A DNA stretch of 64,000 nucleotides from Panagrolaimus kolymaensis. Lineage: Eukaryota > Nematoda > Chromadorea > Rhabditida > Panagrolaimidae. Numbering within the stretch: position 1 is the stretch's first letter; every line of letters starts with the position of its first letter. Position numbers and translations under genes: made by a program. This document shows positions 1-10,229 of the stretch, in pieces. The notes below the pieces were generated by a model that saw only the letters and a list, made by a program, of their open reading frames with translations, did not search any database and had not been told where the DNA came from. The stretch spans positions 7,192,001 to 7,256,000 of the forward strand of contig JAJQJQ010000002.1 of NCBI GenBank assembly GCA_028622995.1, given 5' to 3'.

Positions 1-152
1 TTGTTTTGGATTTTAAATAAATTCATAAACTATTTTTTTTGTTCGAATTTTCTTAAAACATTTCTCTAGCCCAACAACACTGTAAAGCATCGAGGTTTTT
101 TATTTTCCCTTCATCAAATTTTTCATCCAAACTATGTTTTATTTGTTTTGGA

Positions 153-200
153 TTTTAAGTAAATTCATAAACTATTTTTTTTGTTCGAATTTTCTTAAAA
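153..200 (+). repeat. Inverted repeat (dyad) inside the monomer, example copy
   Basis: In repeat positions 11-24 and 45-58 the arms TTTTAAGTAAATTC and GAATTTTCTTAAAA are reverse complements at 13 of 14 bases; the only mismatch is T18 against T51. The loop is 20 nt and contains the variable T-run. The same structure is in nearly every monomer of the window; this is the copy in the second monomer. As DNA it could extrude a cruciform, and as RNA it would fold into a hairpin. Both uses are inference. Confidence 0.85.
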
Positions 201-267
201 CATTTTTTCTAGCCCAACAACACTGTAAAGCATCGAGGTTTTTTATTTTCCCTTCATCAAATTTTTC

Positions 268-296
268 ATCCAAACTATGTTTTATTTGTTTTGGAT
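268..296 (+). repeat. Second inverted repeat across the monomer junction, example copy
   Basis: ATCCAAA (repeat positions 125-131) and TTTGGAT (positions 5-11 of the next monomer) are perfect 7-bp complements separated by 15 nt. The right arm ends at position 11, which is the first base of the 14-bp dyad, so two hairpins sit back to back. It is present in most monomers; the tcctaac variant class breaks it. Confidence 0.75.
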
Positions 297-1991
297 TTTA
301 AGTAAATTCATAAACTATTTTTTTTGTTCGAATTTTCTTAAAACATTTCTCTAGCCGAACAACCCTGTAAAGCATCGAGGTTTTTTATTTTCCCTTCATC
401 AAATTTTTCATCCAAACTATGTTTTATTTGTTTTGGATTTTAAGTAAATTCATAAACTATTTTTTTTGTTCGAATTTTCTTAAAACATTTCTCTAGCCCA
501 ACAACACTGTAAAGCATCGAGGTTTTTTATTTTCCCTTCATCAAATTTTTCATCCAAACTATGGTTTATTTGTTTTGGATTTTAAGTAAATTCATAAACT
601 ATTTTTTTTGTTCGAATTTTCTTAAAACATTTCTCTAGCCCAACAACACTGTAAAGCATCGAGGTTTTTTATTTTTCCTTCATCAAATTTTTCATCCAAA
701 CTATGGTTTATTTGTTTTGGATTTTAAGTAAATTCATAAACTATTTTTTTTGTTCGAATTTTCTTAAAACATTTCTCTAGCCCAACAACACTGTAAAGCA
801 TCGAGGTTTTTTATTTTCCCGTCATCAAATTTTTCATCCAAACTATGGTTTATTTGTTTTGGATTTTAAGTAAATTAATAAACTATTTTTTTTGTTCGAA
901 TTTTCTTAAAACATTTCTCTAGCCCAACAACACTGTAAAGCATCGAGGTTTTTTATTTTCCCTTCATCAAATTTTTCATCCAAACTATGGTTTATTTGTT
1001 TTGGATTTTAAGTAAATTCATAAACTATTTTTTTTGTTCGAATTTTCTTAAAACATTTATCTAGCCCAACAACACTGTAAAGCATCGAGGTTTTTTATTT
1101 TCCCTTCATCAAATTTTTCATCCAAACTATGTTTTATTTGTTTTGGATTTTAAGTAAATTCATAAACTATTTTTTTTGTTCGAATTTTCTTAAAACATTT
1201 TTTCTAGCCCAACAACACTGTAAAGCATCGAGGTTTTTTATTTTCCCTTCATCAAATTTTTCATCCAAACTATGTTTTATTTGTTTTGGATTTTAAGTAA
1301 ATTCATAAACTATTTTTTTTGTTCGAATTTTCTTAAAACATTTATCTAGCCCAACAACACTGTAAAGCATCGAGGTGTTTTATTTTCCCTTCATCAAATT
1401 TTTCATCCAAACTATGGTTTATTTGTTTTGGATTTTAAGTAAATTCATAAACTATTTTTTTTGTTCGAATTTTCTTAAAACATTTATCTAGACCAACAAC
1501 ACTGTAAAGCATCGAGGTTTTTTATTTTCCCTTCATCAAATTTTTCATCCAAACTATGTTTTATTTGTTTTGGATTTTAAGTAAATTCATAAACTATTTT
1601 TTTTGTTCGAATTTTCTTAAAACATTTCTCTAGCCCAACAACACTGTAAAGCATCGAGGTTTTTTATTTTCCCTTCATCAAATTTTTCATCCAAACTATG
1701 TTTTATTTGTTTTGGATTTTAAGTAAATTCATAAACTATTTTTTTTGTTCGAATTTTCTTAAAACATTTATCTAGCCCAACAACACTGTAAAGCATCGAG
1801 GTTTTTTATTTTCCCTTCATCAAATTTTTCATCCAAACTATGTTTTATTTGTTTTGGATTTTAAGTAAATTCATAAACTATTTTTTTTGTTCGAATTTTC
1901 TTAAAACATTTTTTCTAGCCCAACAACACTGTAAAGCATCGAGGTTTTTTATTTTCCCTTCATCAAATTTTTCATCCAAACTATGTTTTAT

Positions 1992-3270
1992 TTGTTTTGG
2001 ATTTTAAATAAATTCATAAACTATTTTTTTTGTTCGAATTTTCTTAAAACATTTCTCTAGCCCAACAACACTGTAAAGCATCGAGGTTTTTTATTTTCCC
2101 TTCATCAAATTTTTCATCCAAACTATGTTTTATTTGTTTTGGATTTTAAGTAAATTCATAAACTATTTTTTTTGTTCGAATTTTCTTAAAACATTTTTTC
2201 TAGCCCAACAACACTGTAAAGCATCGAGGTTTTTTATTTTCCCTTCATCAAATTTTTCATCCAAACTATGTTTTATTTGTTTTGGATTTTAAGTAAATTC
2301 ATAAACTATTTTTTTTGTTCGAATTTTCTTAAAACATTTATCTAGCCCAACAACACTGTAAAGCATCGAGGTTTTTTATTTTCCCTTCATCAAATTTTTC
2401 ATCCAAACTATGTTTTATTTGTTTTGGATTTTAAGTAAATTCATAAACTATTTTTTTTGTTCGAATTTTCTTAAAACATTTCTCTAGCCCAACAACACTG
2501 TAAAGCATCGAGTTTTTTATTTTCCCTTCATCAAATTTTTCATCCAAACTATGTTTTATTTGTTTTGGATTTTAAGTAAATTCATAAACTATTTTTTTTG
2601 TTCGAATTTTCTTAAAACATTTTTTCTAGCCCAACAACACTGTAAAGCATCGAGGTTTTTTATTTTCCCTTCATCAAATTTTTCATCCAAACTATGTTTT
2701 ATTTGTTTTGGATTTTAAGTAAATTCATAAACTATTTTTTTTGTTCGAATTTTCTTAAAACATTTATCTAGCCCAACAACACTGTAAAGCATCGAGGTTT
2801 TTTATTTTCCCTTCATCAAATTTTTCATCCAAACTATGTTTTATTTGTTTTGGATTTTAAGTAAATTCATAAACTATTTTTTTTGTTCGAATTTTCTTAA
2901 AACATTTCTCTAGCCCAACAACACTGTAAAGCATCGAGTTTTTTATTTTCCCTTCATCAAATTTTTCATCCAAACTATGTTTTATTTGTTTTGGATTTTA
3001 AGTAAATTCATAAACTATTTTTTTTGTTCGAATTTTCTTAAAACATTTTTTCTAGCCCAACAACACTGTAAAGCATCGAGGTTTTTTATTTTCCCTTCAT
3101 CAAATTTTTCATCCAAACTATGTTTTATTTGTTTTGGATTTTAAGTAAATTCATAAACTATTTTTTTTGTTCGAATTTTCTTAAAACATTTATCTAGCCC
3201 AACAACACTGTAAAGCATCGAGGTTTTTTATTTTCCCTTCATCAAATTTTTCATCCAAACTATGTTTTAT
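1992..3270 (+). repeat. 3-mer higher-order repeat, three units of 426-427 bp
   Basis: The Q forms run C, long, A three times in a row: units 1,992-2,418, 2,419-2,844 and 2,845-3,270. The C monomers of units two and three both carry a one-base loss (gagttttttat at about 2,510 and 2,936), which marks them as copies of one another. The same marked C monomer followed by long and A recurs near 4,640. The first unit carries taaataa, as does the first monomer of the window. Confidence 0.8.
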
Positions 3271-6200
3271 TTGTTTTGGATTTTAAGTAAATTCATAAAC
3301 TATTTTTTTTGTTCGAATTTTCTTAAAACATTTATCTAGCCCAACAACACTGTAAAGCATCGAGGTTTTTTATTTTCCCTTCATCAAATTTTTCATCCAA
3401 ACTATGTTTTATTTGTTTTGGATTTTAAGTAAATTCATAAACTATTTTTTTTGTTCGAATTTTCTTAAAACATTTTTTCTAGCCCAACAACACTGTAAAG
3501 CATCGAGGTTTTTTATTTTCCCTTCATCAAATTTTTCATCCAAACTATGTTTTATTTGTTTTGGATTTTAAGTAAATTCATAAACTATTTTTTTTGTTCG
3601 AATTTTCTTAAAACATTTATCTAGCCCAACAACACTGTAAAGCATCGAGGTTTTTTATTTTCCCTTCATCAAATTTTTCATCCAAACTATGTTTTATTTG
3701 TTTTGGATTTTAAGTAAATTCATAAACTATTTTTTTTGTTCGAATTTTCTTAAAACATTTCTCTAGCCCAACAACACTGTAAAGCATCGAGGTTTTTTAT
3801 TTTCCCTTCATCAAATTTTTCATCCAAACTATGTTTTATTTGTTTTGGATTTTAAGTAAATTCATAAACTATTTTTTTTGTTCGAATTTTCTTAAAACAT
3901 TTATCTAGCCCAACAACACTGTAAAGCATCGAGGTTTTTTATATTCCCTTCATCAAATTTTTCATCCAAACTATGGTTTATTTGTTTTTGATTTTAAGTA
4001 AATTCATAAACTATTGTTTTGTTCGAATTTTCTTAAAACATTTATCTAGCCCAACAACACTGTAAAGCATCGAGGTTTTTTATTTTCCCTTCATCAAATT
4101 TTTCATCCAAACTATGGTTTATTTGTTTTGGATTTTAAGTAAATTCATAAACTATTTTTTTTGTTCGAATTTTCTTAAAACATTTCTCTAGCCCAACAAC
4201 ACTGTAAAGCATCGAGGTTTTTTATTTTCCCTTCATCAAATTTTTCATCCAAACTATGTTTTATTTGTTTTGGATTTTAAGTAAATTCATAAACTATTTT
4301 TTTTGTTCGAATTTTCTTAAAACATTTCTCTAGCCCAACAACACTGTAAAGCATCGAGGTTTTTTATTTTCCCTTCATCAAATTTTTCATCCAAACTATG
4401 TTTTATTTGTTTTGGATTTTAAGTAAATTCATAAACTATTTTTTTTGTTCGAATTTTCTTAAAACATTTATCTAGCCCAACAACACTGTAAAGCATCGAG
4501 GTTTTTTATTTTCCCTTCATCAAATTTTTCATCCAAACTATGTTTTATTTGTTTTGGATTTTAAGTAAATTCATAAACTATTTTTTTTGTTCGAATTTTC
4601 TTAAAACATTTCTCTAGCCCAACAACACTGTAAAGCATCGAGTTTTTTATTTTCCCTTCATCAAATTTTTCATCCAAACTATGTTTTATTTGTTTTGGAT
4701 TTTAAGTAAATTCATAAACTATTTTTTTTGTTCGAATTTTCTTAAAACATTTTTTCTAGCCCAACAACACTGTAAAGCATCGAGGTTTTTTATTTTCCCT
4801 TCATCAAATTTTTCATCCAAACTATGTTTTATTTGTTTTGGATTTTAAGTAAATTCATAAACTATTTTTTTTGTTCGAATTTTCTTAAAACATTTATCTA
4901 GCCCAACAACACTGTAAAGCATCGAGGTTTTTTATTTTCCCTTCATCAAATTTTTCATCCAAACTATGTTTTATTTGTTTTGGATTTTAAGTAAATTCAT
5001 AAACTATTTTTTTTGTTCGAATTTTATTAAAACATTTCTCTAGCCCAACAACACTGTAAAGCATCGAGGTTTTTTATTTTCCCTTCATCAAATTTTTCAT
5101 CCAAACTATGTTTTATTTGTTTTGGATTTTAAGTAAATTCATAAACTATTTTTTTTGTTCGAATTTTCTTAAAACATTTTTTCTAGCCCAACAACACTGT
5201 AAAGCATCGAGGTTTTTTATTTTCCCTTCATCAAATTTTTCATCCAAACTATGTTTTATTTGTTTTGGATTTTAAGTAAATTCATAAACTATTTTTTTTG
5301 TTCGAATTTTCTTAAAACATTTCTCTAGCCCAACAACACTGTAAAGCATCGAGGTTTTTTATTTTCCCTTCATCAAATTTTTCATCCAAACTATGTTTTA
5401 TTTGTTTTGGATTTTAAGTAAATTCATAAACTATTTTTTTTGTTCGAATTTTCTTAAAACATTTTTTCTAGCCCAACAACACTGTAAAGCATCGAGGTTT
5501 TTTATTTTCCCTTCATCAAATTTTTCATCCAAACTATGTTTTATTTGTTTTGGATTTTAAGTAAATTCATAAACTATTTTTTTTGTTCGAATTTTCTTAA
5601 AACATTTATCTAGCCCAACAACACTGTAAAGCATCGAGGTTTTTTATTTTCCCTTCATCAAATTTTTCATCCAAACTATGTTTTATTTGTTTTGGATTTT
5701 AAGTAAATTCATAAACTATTTTTTTTGTTCGAATTTTCTTAAAACATTTCTCTAGCCCAACAACACTGTAAAGCATCGAGGTTTTTTATTTTCCCTTCAT
5801 CAAATTTTTCATCCAAACTATGTTTTATTTATTTTGGATTTTAAGTAAATTCATAAACTATTTTTTTTGTTCGAATTTTCTTAAAACATTTCTCTAGCCC
5901 AACAACAGTGTAAAGCATCGAGGTTTTTTATTTTCCCTTCATCAAATTTTTCATCCAAACTATGTTTTATTTGTTTTGGATTTTAAGTAAATTCATAAAC
6001 TATTTTTTTTGTTCGAATTTTCTTAAAACATTTATCTAGCCCAACAACACTGTAAAGCATCGAGGTTTTTTATTTTCCCTTCATCAAATTTTTCATCCAA
6101 ACTATGGTTTATTTGTTTTGGATTTTAAGTAAATTCATAAACTATTTTTTTTGTTCGAATTTTCTTAAAACATTTCTCTAGCCCAACAACACTGTAAAGC

Positions 6201-6964
6201 ATCGAGGTTTTTTATTTTCCCTTCATCAAATTTTTCATCCAAACTATGTTTTATTTGTTTTGGATTTTAAGTAAATTCATAAACTATTTTTTTTGTTCGA
6301 ATTTTCTTAAAACATTTCTCTAGCCCAACAACACTGTAAAGCATCGAGGTTTTTTATTTTCCCTTCATCAAATTTTTCATCCAAACTATGGTTTATTTGT
6401 TTTGGATTTTAAGTAAATTCATAAACTATTTTTTTTGTTCGAATTTTCTTAAAACATTTATCTAGCCCAACAACACTGTAAAGCATCGAGGTTTTTTATT
6501 TTCCCTTCATCAAATTTTTCATCCAAACTATGGTTTATTTGTTTTGGATTTTAAGTAAATTCATAAACTATTTTTTTTGTTCGAATTTTCTTAAAACATT
6601 TCTCTAGCCCAACAACACTGTAAAGCATCGAGGTTTTTTATTTTCCCTTCATCAAATTTTTCATCCAAACTATGTTTTATTTGTTTTGGATTTTAAGTAA
6701 ATTCATAAACTATTTTTTTTGTTCGAATTTTCTTAAAACATTTCTCTAGCCCAACAACACTGTAAAGCATCGAGGTTTTTTATTTTCCCTTCATCAAATT
6801 TTTCATCCAAACTATGTTTTATTTGTTTTGGATTTTAAGTAAATTCATAAACTATTTTTTTTGTTCGAATTTTCTTAAAACATTTATCTAGCCCAACAAC
6901 ACTGTAAAGCATCGAGGTTTTTTATTTTCCCTTCATCAAATTTTTCATCCAAACTATGGTTTAT
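3271..6964 (+). repeat. Satellite, T8-type monomers with C/A/long permutations
   Basis: About 26 monomers, nearly all T8. The exception is the monomer from about 3,982, which has tgtttttgatttt and the TTGTTTT run. Single changes include tatattcc near 3,950, attttattaaaac near 5,025 (which breaks the inner dyad at position 52), atttattttgg near 5,830 and aacagtg near 5,906. Tails shift from atgt to a mixture with atgg after 6,100. Nothing other than satellite is present. Confidence 0.9.
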
Positions 6965-9659
6965 TTGTTTTGGATTTTAAGTAAATTCATAAACTATTTT
7001 TTTGTTCGAATTTTCTTAAAACATTTATCTAGCCCAACAACACTGAAAAGCATCGAGGTTTTTTATTTTCCCTTCATCAAATTTTTCATCCAAACTATGT
7101 TATATTTGTTTTGGATTTTAAGTAAATTCATAAACTATTTTTTTTGTTCGAATTTTCTTAAAACATTTCTCTAGCCCAACAACACTGTAAAGCATCGAGG
7201 TTTTTTATTTTCCCTTCATCAAATTTTTCATCCAAACTATGGTTTATTTGTTTTGGATTTTAAGTAAATTCATAAACTATTGTTTTGTTCGAATTTTCTT
7301 AAAACATTTATCTAGCCCAACAACACTGTAAAGCATCGAGGTTTTTTATTTTCCCTTCATCAAATTTTTCATCCAAACTATGGTTTATTTGTTTTGGATT
7401 TTAAGTAAATTCATAAACTATTGTTTTGTTCGAATTTTCTTAAAACATTTTTTCTAGCCCAACCACACTGTAAAGCATCGAGGTTTTTTATTTTCCCTTC
7501 ATCAGATTTTTCATCCAAACTATGGTTTATTTGTTTTGGATTTTAAGTAAATTCATAAACTATTGTTTTGTTCGAATTTTCTTAAAACATTTATCTAGCC
7601 CAACAACACTGTAAAGCATCGAGGTTTTTTATTTTCCCTTCATCAAATTTTTCATCCAAACTATGTTTTATTTGTTTTGGATTTTAAGTAAATTCATAAA
7701 CTATTTTTTTTGTTCGAATTTTCTTAAAACATTTCTCTAGCCCAACAACACTGTAAAGCATCGAGGTTTTTTATTTTCCCTTCATCAAATTTTTCATCCA
7801 AACTATGTTTTATTTGTTTTGGATTTTAAGTAAATTCATAAACTATTTTTTTTGTTCGAATTTTCTTAAAACATTTCTCTAGCCCAACAACACTGTAAAG
7901 CATCGAGGTTTTTTATTTTCCCTTCATCAAATTTTTCATCCAAACTATGGTTTATTTGTTTTGGATTTTAAGTAAATTCATAAACTATTTTTTTTGTTCG
8001 AATTTTCTTAAAACATTTCTCTAGCCCAACAACACTGTAAAGCATCGAGGTTTTTTATTTTCCCTTCATCAAATTTTTCATCCAAACTATGTTTTATTTG
8101 TTTTGGATTTTAAGTAAATTCATAAACTATTTTTTTTGTTCGAATTTTCTTAAAACATTTCTCTAGCCCAACAACACTGTAAAGCATCGAGGTTTTTTAT
8201 TTTCCCTTCATCAAATTTTTCATCCAAACTATGGTTTATTTGTTTTGGATTTTAAGTAAATTCATAAACTATTTTTTTTGTTCGAATTTTCTTAAAACAT
8301 TTCTCTAGCCCAACAACACTGTAAAGCATCGAGGTTTTTTATTTTCCCTTCATCAAATTTTTCATCCAAACTATGGTTTATTTGTTTTGGATTTTAAGTA
8401 AATTCATAAACTATTTTTTATGTTCGAATTTTCTTAAAACATTTCTCTAGCCCAACAACACTGTAAAGCATCGAGGTTTTTTATTTTCCCTTCATCAAAT
8501 TTTTCATCCAAACTATGGTTTATTTGTTTTGGATTTTAAGTAAATTCATAAACTATTTTTTTTGTTCGAATTTTCTTAAAACATTTCTCTAGCCCAACAA
8601 CACTGTAAAGCATCGAGGTTTTTTATTTTCCCTTCATCAAATTTTTCATCCAAACTATGTTTTATTTGTTTTGGATTTTAAGTAAATTCATAAACTATTT
8701 TTTTTGTTCGAATTTTCTTAAAACATTTCTCTAGCCCAACAACACTGTAAAGCATCGAGGTTTTTTATTTTCCCTTCATCAAATTTTTCATCCAAACTAT
8801 GGTTTATTTGTTTTGGATTTTAAGTAAATTCATAAACTATTTTTTTTGTTCGAATTTTCTTAAAACATTTATCTAGCCCAACAACACTGTAAAGCATCGA
8901 GGTTTTTTATTTTCCCTTCATCAAATTTTTCATCCAAACTATGGTTTATTTGTTTTGGATTTTAAGTAAATTCATAAACTATTTTTTTTGTTCGAATTTT
9001 CTTAAAACATTTCTCTAGCCCAACAACACTGTAAAGCATCGAGGTTTTTTATTTTCCCTTCATCAAATTTTTCATCCAAACTATGTTTTATTTGTTTTGG
9101 ATTTTAAGTAAATTCATAAACTATTTTTTTTGTTCGAATTTTCTTAAAACATTTCTCTAGCCCAACAACACTGTAAAGCATCGAGGTTTTTTATTTTCCC
9201 TTCATCAAATTTTTCATCCAAACTATGTTTTATTTGTTTTGGATTTTAAGTAAATTCATAAACTATTTTTTTTGTTCGAATTTTCTTAAAACATTTATCT
9301 AGCCCAACAACACTGTAAAGCATCGAGGTTTTTTATTTTCCCTTCATCAAATTTTTCATCCAAACTATGGTTTATTTGTTTTGGATTTTAAGTAAATTCA
9401 TAAACTATTTTTTTTGTTCGAATTTTCTTAAAACATTTATCTAGCCCAACAACACTGAAAAGCATCGAGGTTTTTTATTTTCCCTTCATCAAATTTTTCA
9501 TCCAAACTATGTTATATTTGTTTTGGATTTTAAGTAAATTCATAAACTATTTTTTTTGTTCGAATTTTCTTAAAACATTTCTCTAGCCCAACAACACTGT
9601 AAAGCATCGAGGTTTTTTATTTTCCCTTCATCAAATTTTTCATCCAAACTATGGTTTAT
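6965..9659 (+). repeat. Satellite with first G-form monomers and a ctgaaaagc marker pair
   Basis: The TTGTTTT run becomes common here. A monomer with both ctgaaaagc and gttatattt occurs at 6,965-7,105 and again at 9,376-9,517, each followed by a T8/C/atgg monomer and then G-form monomers, so the two neighbourhoods share ancestry. Between them lie mostly T8/C monomers. A 219-base open stretch at 6,956-7,174 is only satellite read through a T7 and a T8 monomer and is not a gene. Confidence 0.85.
7389..7530 (+). repeat. Chimeric monomer: cassette ends fused
   Basis: This G/long monomer has ccaaccacac, the marker of the first cassette monomer, in its middle, and catcagatttt, the marker of the fourth cassette monomer, in its 3' part, with plain gagg between. 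In full cassettes (for example 9,660-10,229) these markers are in different monomers three repeats apart. Unequal crossover inside the cassette would produce exactly this product. Confidence 0.6.
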
Positions 9660-10229
9660 TTGTTTTGGATTTTAAGTAAATTCATAAACTATTGTTTTGT
9701 TCGAATTTTCTTAAAACATTTTTTCTAGCCCAACCACACTGTAAAGCATCGAGGGTTTTTATTTTCCCTTCATCAAATTTTTCATCCAAACTTTGTTTTA
9801 TTTGTTTTGGATTTTAAGTAAATTCATAAACTATTTTTTTTGTTCGAATTTTCTTAAAACATTTTTTCTAGCCCAACAACACTGTAAAGCATCGAGGGTT
9901 TTTATTTTCCCTTCATCAAATTTTTCATCCAAACTATGTTTTATTTGTTTTGGATTTTAAGTAAATTCATAAACTATTTTTTTTGTTCGAATTTTCTTAA
10001 AACATTTTTTCTAGCCCAACAACACTGTAAAGCATCGAGGGTTTTTATTTTCCCTTCATCAAATTTTTCATCCAAACTATGTTTTATTTGTTTTGGATTT
10101 TAAGTAAATTCATAAACTATTTTTTTTGTTCGAATTTTCTTAAAACATTTTTCTAGCCCAACAACACTGTAAAGCATCGAGGTTTTTTATTTTCCCTTCA
10201 TCAGATTTTTCATCCAAACTATGGTTTAT
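9660..10229 (+). repeat. Four-monomer marker cassette, copy 1
   Basis: Monomer order: G/long with ccaaccacac, gaggg and the tail aactttg; T8/long gaggg; T8/long gaggg; T8/short with catcagatttt and atgg. Total 570 bp. The same order is found six more times between 43,602 and 56,234, over 30 kb away, so it is a good tag for block copying within the array. Confidence 0.85.

Larger units (their letters stand above)
1..1991 (+). repeat. Satellite, T8-type monomers in irregular order
   Basis: About 14 monomers, all with the eight-T run. The Q site alternates between C, A and long forms. Private changes include taaataa at 15-21, gccgaacaaccc near 355, cccgtcatc near 828, attaataa near 875, gaggtgtttt near 1,372 and gacca near 1,491. 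Tails are atgg from 541 to about 1,000 and mostly atgt elsewhere. No gene or regulatory element is visible. Confidence 0.9.

Noticed and set aside
110..131. Internal direct repeat TTCATCAAA / TTCATCCAAA as evidence that the monomer arose from a shorter unit
   Set aside because: It is a single pair of 9-10 bases, 12 bp apart, with no further periodicity in the monomer. Chance in AT-rich sequence is adequate.
181..195. RNA polymerase III B-box (GTTCGAAT resembles GGTTCGANTCC)
   Set aside because: The final CC and first G are missing, I see no A-box at suitable distance, and a T8 run directly upstream would act as a terminator.
6956..7174. Open reading stretch starting MVYLFWILSK, with related ones at 26,668-26,877, 47,143-47,361 and 51,968-52,186
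   Set aside because: Each is plain satellite, open only because run-length changes shift the frame past stops. The 47,143 and 51,968 copies are identical because the DNA block was copied. No unique sequence or gene context exists.
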